Below are positions 1 to 7,342 of a DNA stretch of 11,024 nucleotides, one piece after another (the first letter of the stretch is position 1; each line of letters begins with the position of its first letter). The stretch is from Gemmatimonadaceae bacterium (lineage in GTDB: Bacteria > Gemmatimonadota > Gemmatimonadetes > Gemmatimonadales > Gemmatimonadaceae), in contig JACCRL010000116.1 in the NCBI GenBank assembly GCA_013813605.1, positions 1 through 11,024 of the forward strand, read 5' to 3'. Position numbers and translations under genes: made by a program. The notes under the pieces were generated by a model. The model was not told the DNA's origin. It ran no database searches and saw only the letters and a program-made list of their open reading frames with translations.

Positions 1-400
1 CGATCCCCGCGTCGTGAGCGGCCTGTACCGCGGCGGCGACCTGCGACACGATTACCGTCGCTTCGGCCTTCGGGAGTGGAGCGTGTTCCTTGGCGTAGCG
101 CTCGAGTATCTCGCCTTCCGCCCACTCGATCGCCAGGAAATGAAGGCCGTTCTCGGCCTCGCCGATCTCGATTGTCTCGACGACGTTGGGGTGCCGGACG
201 CGCGCGCCATACTTTGCCTCGCGGATAAAGCGCGCGACAGCGGTGCGATCCTGGCGCAGCTTTTCCCGTAGCACTTTCAGTGCGACGGTGCCATGATTCG
301 GGTGCTCAGCCAGAAATACGGCGGAGGTACCACCCTCGCCGACCTCTTTCTTGACCTGATAGCCAGCTACGACAGTGCCGACCAGTTTTTCTCGGGACAC
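1..400 (-). CDS. Serine/threonine protein kinase, N-terminal part (cut by window edge)
   Basis: Minus-strand frame of 133 codons that I translated directly; it runs off the left edge, so only the N-lobe and the start of the C-lobe are seen. It starts at GTG (398-400); an in-frame TAG lies four codons upstream, so the start cannot be much earlier. Kinase landmarks appear in order: glycine-rich loop GEGGTSAV (about residues 21-28), VALK with the ATP-binding lysine K42, an alpha-C glutamate E61 in FIREA, RHPNVV (beta 4 side), a hinge near IEWAEG, and AAHDAGI at the edge, exactly where the catalytic HRDLKPEN loop normally follows. This is the pattern of bacterial Hanks-type (PknB-like) kinases, which phosphorylate Ser/Thr of cytosolic targets and often carry C-terminal membrane or sensor domains; that part is outside the window. 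It is divergent from the GWxTD lipoprotein gene with only 49 nt between starts. No Shine-Dalgarno sequence is visible. Confidence 0.9.
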   Translation of the reverse strand, partial: MSREKLVGTVVAGYQVKKEVGEGGTSAVFLAEHPNHGTVALKVLREKLRQDRTAVARFIREAKYGARVRHPNVVETIEIGEAENGLHFLAIEWAEGEILERYAKEHAPLPKAEATVIVSQVAAAVQAAHDAGI

Positions 401-449
401 GCGGCGAAGCTAATAGAAACCGGCGGGACCGGATAGGGTATTTATTTCG
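401..449. promoter_or_regulatory. Short divergent intergenic region with -10-like elements for both genes
   Basis: The 49 nt between the divergent kinase and GWxTD starts must hold both promoters or parts of them. On the minus strand TATTAG (plus 410-415) sits nine bases before the kinase GTG. On the plus strand TATTTA (439-444) sits five bases before the ATG at 450. Neither has a recognisable TTGACA-like -35 at 16-18 nt, and neither gene has a good Shine-Dalgarno sequence. If these are true -10 elements, transcription would begin at or within a few bases of the start codon. This is inference from position only. Confidence 0.3.
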
Positions 450-1829
450 ATGATGACTCTCCTGAATCGCTCGCTGGCCCTGGTCCTGGCCGGGACCGGG
501 CTCCTCGCCTGCTCAGGCTCGCGCGTAGAGCCGACTCTCGACCCCCGGTCACTTCCCCGCGAAGGGACCGCGCCTCCGGACGTGAGCCAGCTCTACCGGC
601 AGCTCGGCCTCATAGCCGGCCCGGCGCCACTCTCGTTCGTCGGAAAGGTGTCGTACTTCGCGGCTAATGCGCCCGACACCACGATCGTTCTCGCGAGCGT
701 GTCGATTCCCAACCGTGCGCTCACGTTCACTCGCGAGGGCGACAGGTACCGCGCGCCGTACGAGGTGAAGCTGACGCTGCGGCGCGGAGAGGTAGAGGCC
801 GCAACCATCAACGCGATGGAAATCGTCCGCGTCGGCACTTTCCGGGAGATAAATCGCACTGACGAGAGCGTGATCTTCCAGCACTTCTTCCGTGTGCCGC
901 CGGGCAGCTACTCGATGGCACTCATGGTGCGCGATGTCGGCGGCTCCCGGACTGGAAATCAAACGGGTGAGATCGTGGTGCCCAGCTTCCGTGGACCCTC
1001 GCTCTCGACACCGATGCTGGTTTATGAGGCGAAGGGCCGCTCCAATCTCGATTCCGTGCCGCGGCTGCTGGGCAGTCCGCGGTCGAGCGCGGTGTTCGGC
1101 CGCGACAGCACGATTGCCATCTACGTCGAAGGATACGGTCCGGGATCGAAGCTGCCCGTCCGCTTCTCGGTCCGCAACGACCAGGGCGTTACGATCTGGC
1201 GGGACTCGAGTGTCCTGAGCCGTAACGGCTCACTGTTTACCGGCGTCGTCAACGTGCCGATTTCTTCCGTCGGCGTGGGGATCGCGAACGTTCTCTTCAC
1301 GAGGAGCGACTGGCAGGACACGGTGCGTGCGCCGCTGTTCGTCACATTCGGGGAGGATATTCCCCTGATGTCGTTCGAGGACATGCTCGGCTATCTGCGT
1401 TATTTCGCCTCCTCGTCGCGCCTCAAGACACTGCGCGATGCACCACCGGAGCGCCGTGCATCGGTCTGGGCTGAATTTCTGCGGGCGACGGATCCCATTC
1501 CGGAAACGTCGATCAACGAGGACATGCAGGGATATTTCAATCGCATTCAGCAGGCGAATGTTCAGTTCAGGATGGACCGCAATCCTGGATGGCTGTCGGA
1601 TCGCGGCATGGTCTTCGTCGCGCTTGGCGAGCCTGACCAGATTCTCGAGCGCAGCGTCAACCAGACTCTTTCCGTATCGCAGGCTTCCACCGCGGCACGC
1701 CTTCAGGTCTGGCAGTACAGGCAGTACAACTCGCAGCTCACGTTCTACGAGGAAACAGGCCGGTGGAAGCTCACCCGCCCGAGCGAGAGCGAGTTCTCGC
1801 TTCTGAATGCGCGGCGGTGGGCGCGATGA
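450..1829 (+). CDS. GWxTD-domain lipoprotein (GWxSD variant)
   Basis: A 459-residue protein with an N-terminal lipoprotein signal: basic N-region, hydrophobic stretch and LLAC with lipidation Cys21, so it is probably anchored in the membrane and faces the periplasm. Residues about 60-300 look beta-rich (two sandwich-like segments with alternating hydrophobic residues). The C-terminal part (about 305-459) matches the GWxTD domain: WAEFLRATDPIPET near 340-353, NEDMQGYFNRIQQAN near 356-370, then GWLSDRG at 380-386, FVALGEPDQI, and a late WQYRQYN. The signature position is Ser (GW-L-S-D) instead of the usual Thr. GWxTD proteins are known as a family of unclear function, mainly in Gemmatimonadota, Acidobacteriota and related phyla, often in envelope or secretion settings. 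ATG codons at 450 and 453 are both possible starts. polA follows after 27 nt, perhaps co-transcribed. Family assignment is firm; the role is unknown. Confidence 0.85.
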   Translation: MMTLLNRSLALVLAGTGLLACSGSRVEPTLDPRSLPREGTAPPDVSQLYRQLGLIAGPAPLSFVGKVSYFAANAPDTTIVLASVSIPNRALTFTREGDRYRAPYEVKLTLRRGEVEAATINAMEIVRVGTFREINRTDESVIFQHFFRVPPGSYSMALMVRDVGGSRTGNQTGEIVVPSFRGPSLSTPMLVYEAKGRSNLDSVPRLLGSPRSSAVFGRDSTIAIYVEGYGPGSKLPVRFSVRNDQGVTIWRDSSVLSRNGSLFTGVVNVPISSVGVGIANVLFTRSDWQDTVRAPLFVTFGEDIPLMSFEDMLGYLRYFASSSRLKTLRDAPPERRASVWAEFLRATDPIPETSINEDMQGYFNRIQQANVQFRMDRNPGWLSDRGMVFVALGEPDQILERSVNQTLSVSQASTAARLQVWQYRQYNSQLTFYEETGRWKLTRPSESEFSLLNARRWAR

Positions 1830-1844
1830 TGTAAGGGCGCGTCT

Positions 1845-1850
1845 TATATT
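1845..1850 (+). promoter_or_regulatory. Possible -10 element of polA (TATATT)
   Basis: TATATT lies six bases before the polA ATG in the 27-nt gap after the GWxTD gene. It matches the sigma-70 -10 consensus at five of six positions. No -35-like hexamer is found 16-18 nt upstream and no Shine-Dalgarno sequence is near the ATG. If used, the transcript would start about at the A of the ATG (leaderless). Alternatively polA is simply read through from the upstream gene. Confidence 0.3.
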
Positions 1851-1856
1851 CACTCC

Positions 1857-4799
1857 ATGAAAGTTCCGGAGAGCCCGCGGCTCTTTCTCGTGGATGGATA
1901 CGCGCTGATTTACCGGGCGTTTTTCGCCCTCATCTCCCGCCCGCTCACCACCAGCAAGGGTGAGAACACCTCGGCAAGCTGGGGCATCGCGAACTTTCTC
2001 CAGCGCATGATCACCAAGCACCGCCCCGAGTACCTCGGCTGGGTGCACGATTCCGGACTTTCGTTCAGGCACGAGCGCTATCCGGCTTACAAGGCGACAC
2101 GCGAGAAGCTCACCGAAGAGCTGCAGTCGGATTTCGACCGCGGCATGGATCGCATCTGCCAGATCCTCGATGCCTACCGGATACCGATTCTCACCCTGCC
2201 GGGCTATGAGGCGGATGACGTCATCGGAACTCTTGTCGCGCGGAGCGTCGAGGCCGGAGTGAACGTCGTCGTGGTTTCGGGCGACAAGGATTTCCAACAG
2301 CTCGTTCAGCCGGGGGTGTGGCTGCTCAACCCCGGCCGCGGCGGCCCCGCCAATGTCGAAGAGCACTGGGTCGGCACCGAGAACGCAGCGGAAAGACTCG
2401 GCGTTCCCCCCGAATTCGTCACTGACTATCTCGCGCTTGTCGGGGATTCGTCGGACAACATTCCCGGCGTCAAAGGGATCGGTGACAAGACGGCGGCCGA
2501 GCTCGTCAAGCAGTACGGGCACCTCGAGTCCATCCTGGAGCACGCGGCGGAGATCACGAAGAAGCGACCGCGTGAAGCGCTGCTCGAGCATTCCGAGAAC
2601 GCCCGGTTGTCGAAAGAATTAGTAACAATTCGAACCGATTTAGCCGTGCCGTTCGATCTCGACAAATTGACGGTGCGTGAGCCTGATCACCTCCGGCTGC
2701 GCGATCTCTTCATCGAGCTCGAGTTTCACGCGCTCGCCAAGGACTCGGCGGTTCAGGCACCGGTGGAGCCGAAGGCGAAGAAGACGCTCAGTTATGCCAC
2801 GGTCGATACCGTGGAAGGCGTAGCCCGGGCCGTGGAACGGGCCCGTAAAGCCGGGGTGATTGCGCTCGACACCGAGACTCTGATCGATGCCGACAGCCCC
2901 CAGACTGTGGACCCGCTGCGGTCGTCGCTGGTGGGTCTCTCGATCGCCGTCGGCGCCGGCGAAGCGTACTACTTTCCCCTCCGGCACCGGGTACCGCGAC
3001 CAACGCAGGGCGAGCTGTTGGTCGATGCGGCGGGAGACAGGTCGGCGACCGACGCGCCGGAAGAGCGCGGGCTCGTTCGTGGTGGTGACGAAACCTTCCT
3101 GGACCTGCCTGCAAAAAAGAAGAGCACCGCCGAACCGGTCGGCATCGCCGCGCGCATGCTGAGGAGCGCACGGCCGGACAAGGTGCGGAACCTCCCCATG
3201 CTCGACTCACCCGAGATGTCGGCCCTGCGAGAGCTTCTCGAGGATCCGGCCATCAAGAAGACAGCCCAGAACTCCAAGTACGATCTCCTTGTGCTGCGTT
3301 CAGCCGGTGTGAATCTGGCGGGACTGGACTTTGACACGATGCTTTCGAGCTACGTGCTCGATCCCGGCCGCCGCTCGCACGGTCTCGATGTGCTCGCTCT
3401 GGAATTTCTCGAGCACACGCTCACGTCCTACACTGATCTCTGCGGGAAGGGGAAGGGTGCGGTTCCGTTCGACGAATGTCCGGTCGAGGCAGCGCGTGAC
3501 TATTCGTGCGAGGAAGCCGATATCGCCCTGCAGCTGCGCCGGATCTTCGAGCCGCAGCTTGCCGCGCATGAGCTGACACAGCTGTTGTCGGGCGTGGAGA
3601 TACCGCTCGTCGACGTGCTTGCCGAGATGGAATGGACGGGCATCGCGATCGACCTTCCCTGGTTCGCATCGCTCAAGCAGCGCTTCCAGGCGGAGCGCGA
3701 GGCGGTAGAGAAACAGATCTATGAGGTGGCGGGGACGGAGTTCAACATCAACTCCAATCCCCAGCTGAGGGAGATTCTTTTCGGAAAGCTCAATTTGCCG
3801 GTGCTAAAAAAGACCAGCACCGGTCCGTCGACGGACGCGAGCGTGCTGAAGGAGCTGGCCGAAGACGGACATGCGCTGCCGGTGCTGCTGATGGAGTATC
3901 GGGAGCTGTCGAAGCTGGAGAACACTTACCTCGATGCGCTGCCGCGGCTGGTCAATCCGAAAACCGGACGATTGCACACGTCGTTCAATCAGACGGTCGC
4001 CAGCACCGGGCGCTTGTCATCAAGCGATCCCAATCTCCAGAACATTCCGATCCGGAGAGAGCTCGGCCGCGACATCAGGAAAGGATTTATCCCGCGTAAG
4101 GGATGGGTGCTGCTAGCCGCCGATTACTCGCAGATCGAGCTGCGGCTGCTCGCTCACCTGTCACACGATCCCGCGTTCGTCGAGGCATTCCAGGCCGGCG
4201 GCGACATCCACCGGCAGACGGCGGCGCTCATCTTCGAGGTGGCGCTCGATGAAGTGACGAGTGACATGCGCGGCCGCGCAAAGACCATCAACTTCGCGAC
4301 GATCTACGGACAGGGCCCGCACGCGCTTTCCCGACAGCTGGACATCGAGCATGCCGAAGCGAAAGACTTCATCGCGAAGTACTTCGAGCGCTTTCAGGGT
4401 GTGAGAGCGTACCTCGATTCCATGGTCGCGTTCGCGCGGGAACACGGGTACGTGCAGACCATCTTCGGAAGGCGTCGCTACATCCCCGAGCTGCGCGAGC
4501 GCAACTTCAACATTCGCGCGTTCGGCGAGCGAACCGCCGCCAACTCTCCGATCCAGGGATCGGCCGCAGACCTGATCAAGATCGCGATGATTCGCATCGA
4601 CGATGCGCTCAGGGCACGCGATCTGTCGAGCAAGATGCTGCTCCAGGTTCACGATGAGCTCGTCTTCGAAGTCGTTCCTGAAGAGCTCGCCGATGTTCGC
4701 CTGCTCGTGCAGCACGAGATGGAGCATGCGGCAGAGCTGGCGGTGCCGCTCGTCGTCGATCTGGGCGAAGGGAAGAACTGGCTCGAGACGAAGATGTAG
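1857..4799 (+). CDS. polA: DNA polymerase I
   Basis: A 980-residue, three-domain family A polymerase that removes RNA primers, fills gaps and repairs DNA. Residues 8 to about 290 are the 5' nuclease: LVDGYALIYRAFF, YEADDVIGTL (117-126), SGDKDF (141-146) and the helix-hairpin region GDSSDNIPGVKGIGDKTA (196-213). Residues about 318-565 are the 3'-5' exonuclease: DTE (338-340), QNSKYD (471-476) and YSCEE (549-553). Residues about 590-980 are the polymerase: motif A DYSQIELR with D756, motif B with R805, K809, F813 and Y817, and motif C VHDE with H932 and D933. From memory of E. coli Pol I, spacings between catalytic residues agree closely (D424-D501 77, here 77; D705-D882 177, here 177). Two oddities: Glu553 replaces the metal-ligand Asp501, and about 69 extra residues lie between exonuclease motifs I and II. 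The stop is one base from the convergent acyltransferase stop. Confidence 0.98.
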   Translation: MKVPESPRLFLVDGYALIYRAFFALISRPLTTSKGENTSASWGIANFLQRMITKHRPEYLGWVHDSGLSFRHERYPAYKATREKLTEELQSDFDRGMDRICQILDAYRIPILTLPGYEADDVIGTLVARSVEAGVNVVVVSGDKDFQQLVQPGVWLLNPGRGGPANVEEHWVGTENAAERLGVPPEFVTDYLALVGDSSDNIPGVKGIGDKTAAELVKQYGHLESILEHAAEITKKRPREALLEHSENARLSKELVTIRTDLAVPFDLDKLTVREPDHLRLRDLFIELEFHALAKDSAVQAPVEPKAKKTLSYATVDTVEGVARAVERARKAGVIALDTETLIDADSPQTVDPLRSSLVGLSIAVGAGEAYYFPLRHRVPRPTQGELLVDAAGDRSATDAPEERGLVRGGDETFLDLPAKKKSTAEPVGIAARMLRSARPDKVRNLPMLDSPEMSALRELLEDPAIKKTAQNSKYDLLVLRSAGVNLAGLDFDTMLSSYVLDPGRRSHGLDVLALEFLEHTLTSYTDLCGKGKGAVPFDECPVEAARDYSCEEADIALQLRRIFEPQLAAHELTQLLSGVEIPLVDVLAEMEWTGIAIDLPWFASLKQRFQAEREAVEKQIYEVAGTEFNINSNPQLREILFGKLNLPVLKKTSTGPSTDASVLKELAEDGHALPVLLMEYRELSKLENTYLDALPRLVNPKTGRLHTSFNQTVASTGRLSSSDPNLQNIPIRRELGRDIRKGFIPRKGWVLLAADYSQIELRLLAHLSHDPAFVEAFQAGGDIHRQTAALIFEVALDEVTSDMRGRAKTINFATIYGQGPHALSRQLDIEHAEAKDFIAKYFERFQGVRAYLDSMVAFAREHGYVQTIFGRRRYIPELRERNFNIRAFGERTAANSPIQGSAADLIKIAMIRIDDALRARDLSSKMLLQVHDELVFEVVPEELADVRLLVQHEMEHAAELAVPLVVDLGEGKNWLETKM

Positions 4800-4800
4800 C

Positions 4801-5769
4801 TCAGTACCGCCGCGGATGCTCCTCGAACGCGGCCCAGTAGGCGCCGGCGAGCAGGGTGACCAGATAGGCAACGACGACCAGCGCCGATCCCGCCACTACG
4901 CCGATTACGGCGAGGTGCACCACGTACGTCAGCAGCACGAAGCCGAGGCCGAACATTATCGTGAGCATCGCGGGCTCGTCCGGGTTGGTACTTCTCCGCA
5001 CGGCAAGGTTGCGTGCCATCCGTATCGGAAAGCGGTGCGTGAGACGTCCCCACCACGCTGCCACGCCGATGAGGTGCTTGTTGAACGCATGATGGTCCCG
5101 GCCGACGATGTCACTGGTGTCGGGAATGACTGCTTCGTTGGACATACTGCTCAGCCGACGTGCGATTTCCATCGTGAGATCCTGGTGATTCTTCCCGTCC
5201 CAGCTGTCCATCTCTATCGGCTTGCCGATGCGCGCCCCGACCAGGCTGCCGGGGTTTCCTTTGTCCTCGAAGACGAGACCCATCGGGAGAATGCGCAGCC
5301 CCCGAATTCCTGATTCGTCGCGCGCCATGAGCGCGAGGCGGGCAAGCCCGCTCTTGAGCGGAGCGAGCTCTGCCTCGCTGTGACTTTTTCCCTCCGGAAA
5401 GATGAGCACTGCTCCACCGCGCTCGAGCAGCGAAAGGATCTCGCGGAACGCACCCGCGTTTCGTGAGGGATCCACCCCTGGCCCGCTCCTCTCCCGCTCG
5501 TCGCTCGTGCGGCGAAGCGGCACCACGTCGAGCAGTCTGAAGATGGCCGCAACGAGCGGGTTGTCCGTTAGCGTCGCCTTGGCCGTCATCCCAACGCGTC
5601 GTGGGATGATCCAGGCGGCAATGAGCGCGTCTACGAGCGCGTTCGGATGGTTGACCGCGATCAGAAGCGGACCAGCCGCCGGAATTGCCTGCTTGTTCTC
5701 GACGCGGATGTCGCGATAGAACCAATAGAGGGCGATGCCGGTGATCCACTTCAGGATGGAGTAGATCAC
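4801..5769 (-). CDS. PlsC-like glycerolipid acyltransferase with C-terminal membrane segments
   Basis: A 322-residue minus-strand protein of the PlsC/LPLAT acyltransferase superfamily, which moves acyl chains onto glycerol-3-phosphate or lysophosphatidic acid in phospholipid synthesis. A hydrophobic N-terminus is followed by NHPNALVD (40-47), whose His and Asp are five residues apart (HX5D) rather than the usual HX4D. I recall this spacing from the LPLAT branch that includes fungal Gpt2/Sct1-like enzymes. The block-II-like VPLRR is at 83-87, FPEGKS (124-129) is the substrate-phosphate block, and LPMG (161-164) is the block-IV-like position. Two strongly hydrophobic segments at about 267-285 and 287-312 suggest a C-terminal membrane hairpin. 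It starts at GTG (5767-5769), overlapping the upstream transporter stop in a 4-nt GTGA junction, so translation is probably coupled. The exact acyl acceptor cannot be told from sequence. Confidence 0.88.
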   Translation of the reverse strand: MIYSILKWITGIALYWFYRDIRVENKQAIPAAGPLLIAVNHPNALVDALIAAWIIPRRVGMTAKATLTDNPLVAAIFRLLDVVPLRRTSDERERSGPGVDPSRNAGAFREILSLLERGGAVLIFPEGKSHSEAELAPLKSGLARLALMARDESGIRGLRILPMGLVFEDKGNPGSLVGARIGKPIEMDSWDGKNHQDLTMEIARRLSSMSNEAVIPDTSDIVGRDHHAFNKHLIGVAAWWGRLTHRFPIRMARNLAVRRSTNPDEPAMLTIMFGLGFVLLTYVVHLAVIGVVAGSALVVVAYLVTLLAGAYWAAFEEHPRRY

Positions 5770-7208
5770 GCGGTTCTTCGCTTGAAGTTGTCAGGCACGC
5801 CCTGCAGGAGCCACAGTGCTCCCATCATCCCGATAGCGACCGTCACTACCCCGGCACGATAAGCGAACCCTCTGCCCATCGATGGAATCAGAGCGTCGAC
5901 TGTGATCGCCCATACGAACGGACCGACCACTGCCGCTGCGCGTGAGGACAGCACCATCAGGCTGAAGAATCGCCCTGCTTCCTTGTCCGGAACCAGGGTG
6001 AGCAGTAGCGGCCGCTCCGCTGTCGACACACCGCCGTAGATGAAACCGATCGCCGCGCCGACGATCCAGAACGCTGTGCGCGTCGGCACGAGGATCATCG
6101 CGATGAGAAGAATGATCCACGCGCCAATGACCCACGAGAGCGTCCGCTTTGGCCCGATGCGATCGGTAAGACGACCGATCAGGTAGCTGCCGAGTACTGC
6201 GGGAATCGTGAGGACAACGAAGAGCGTGACCTCCGATCCCTTGGTGAATCCCATTGCGTAGATGGCGTAGAGCGCCATGTTCGCGATGATCGTCCCCATC
6301 GCGTCCTGGTATAGAAACGAAGTCAGAATGAAGCGGAGGGATCCGGGATAGCGGCGCGCCTCCCTGAGCGTGGCCCCGACATCCTTGAACGCATCGCGCC
6401 ATGCAACGTTCCTGCGGCCGCGTGATGCGTTGTGATCGCGGCAGAAGAAAAAGAGCGGCAGCGCGAACAGGAAAAAGAGTAGCGCGGTGGGCACGAACGT
6501 TGAGACTCTGCCGCCATTCGCCGTGAGTGGCACGATGCCGCGGATGAAGTCGACCGTCGCTTGGGGAAGCTGTCCGATCAGTGGTATCGCACCCGTAAAG
6601 AACGGAAGCGTGAGCAGGACTCCGGTAATCGAGCCCACATAGCCGAGCGCCGCGCCGGCTCCCGACAGACGTCCGCGACTACTGGACGGTCCGAGCTCGG
6701 ACATCATCGCGTTGTAGAAGGGCTGGGCGCCCTGAAACGCATAGTTCGCGATCGTGAATGCGGCGAGAACCCCGAAGAGCGCAACCTCAGGCGACATCGC
6801 CCAGCGCGCTACCGTGGAAGGGGCGACGATTCCCTCGCCGGACAGCGGAAGTCCGAACTGTCCAAATGCGGCCATCACCACGGTGGCGATGCACGCGATG
6901 AGCGTGAAGCCGACGACCCATGGCTTGCGGCGCTGAGTGGCATCCGATATCGCGCCGAACAATGGAATCGAAACAACAACCAGTGCCGATGCGATTCCGT
7001 TGACCGTCGCATAGAGGGTGTTTGAACGCCCGAGGTCGGCGACGAGCCACGCCGAGAAATAGAGCGTGGCGATATTCATGGAGAAAACGGTGTTGGCAAA
7101 GTCGTAGAGAGCCCAACTGAGCCGCTCGCGTGTTGGGGCGAGAGGCGCCTCGGCGTCTCCGTCGGGCGCGCGGGGGGACATGTCTTTCACATCTGCCGAA
7201 GTTGCCAT
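5766..7208 (-). CDS. Major facilitator superfamily transporter, UMF1 type
   Basis: A 480-residue inner-membrane protein with about 11-12 hydrophobic segments. After a polar N-terminus (1-28) comes LSWALYDFANTVFS (30-43), a hallmark of the UMF1 branch of the major facilitator superfamily, which is related to the yeast vacuolar exporter Atg22. MFS motif-A-like loops occur twice, once per half: GAISDATQRRKP (85-96) and GRLTDRIGPKR (345-355). The central loop (about 257-285) is rich in Arg and Asp, as expected for the cytoplasmic linker between six-helix halves. The C-terminus is basic (FKRRTA). The substrate of bacterial UMF1 members is not established; amino acid or metabolite efflux is only an analogy to Atg22. 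It is the first gene of a two-gene unit with the acyltransferase, overlapping it by 4 nt. ATG at 7208 is used; Met10 is an alternative start. No strong Shine-Dalgarno sequence is present. Confidence 0.9.
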   Translation of the reverse strand: MATSADVKDMSPRAPDGDAEAPLAPTRERLSWALYDFANTVFSMNIATLYFSAWLVADLGRSNTLYATVNGIASALVVVSIPLFGAISDATQRRKPWVVGFTLIACIATVVMAAFGQFGLPLSGEGIVAPSTVARWAMSPEVALFGVLAAFTIANYAFQGAQPFYNAMMSELGPSSSRGRLSGAGAALGYVGSITGVLLTLPFFTGAIPLIGQLPQATVDFIRGIVPLTANGGRVSTFVPTALLFFLFALPLFFFCRDHNASRGRRNVAWRDAFKDVGATLREARRYPGSLRFILTSFLYQDAMGTIIANMALYAIYAMGFTKGSEVTLFVVLTIPAVLGSYLIGRLTDRIGPKRTLSWVIGAWIILLIAMILVPTRTAFWIVGAAIGFIYGGVSTAERPLLLTLVPDKEAGRFFSLMVLSSRAAAVVGPFVWAITVDALIPSMGRGFAYRAGVVTVAIGMMGALWLLQGVPDNFKRRTA

Positions 7209-7261
7209 GGTGTTGCCGTTTTCCGGGGTTGACGTCCGGGTAGAGCCGGTCTCACGGAGTC

Positions 7262-7290
7262 ATCATACATGCTCGAGGCCGGCACGCGAA
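7262..7290 (-). promoter_or_regulatory. Candidate sigma-70 promoter of the transporter-acyltransferase unit
   Basis: On the minus strand TATGAT (plus 7262-7267) matches the -10 consensus at five of six positions. At a 17-nt spacing, TTCGCG (plus 7285-7290) is a poor -35 (three of six). Transcription would start near 7255, giving a leader of about 47 nt before the transporter ATG. It lies in the 134-nt divergent gap between the transporter and the lipoprotein gene, where a promoter is expected. On the plus strand I find only weak -10-like hexamers (TACTGT at 7314-7319, TCTAAC at 7334-7339). Confidence 0.4.
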
Positions 7291-7342
7291 TACGTAGGCT
7301 GACGTAGCATCCGTACTGTCCCTTCTCTCGACGTCTAACTCC

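Noticed and set aside
1230-2591. Open frame of 453 codons on the minus strand, antisense to the GWxTD gene and polA.
   Set aside because: It lies fully opposite two well-supported genes, spans their boundary, shows no recognisable motif, and such long antisense frames are common in GC-rich DNA.
4161-5313. Two 236-codon open frames, one minus-strand across the polA end (4161-4871) and one plus-strand (4603-5313).
   Set aside because: Both are shadows of polA and the acyltransferase, cross the convergent stop junction, and have low-complexity composition with no domain signal.
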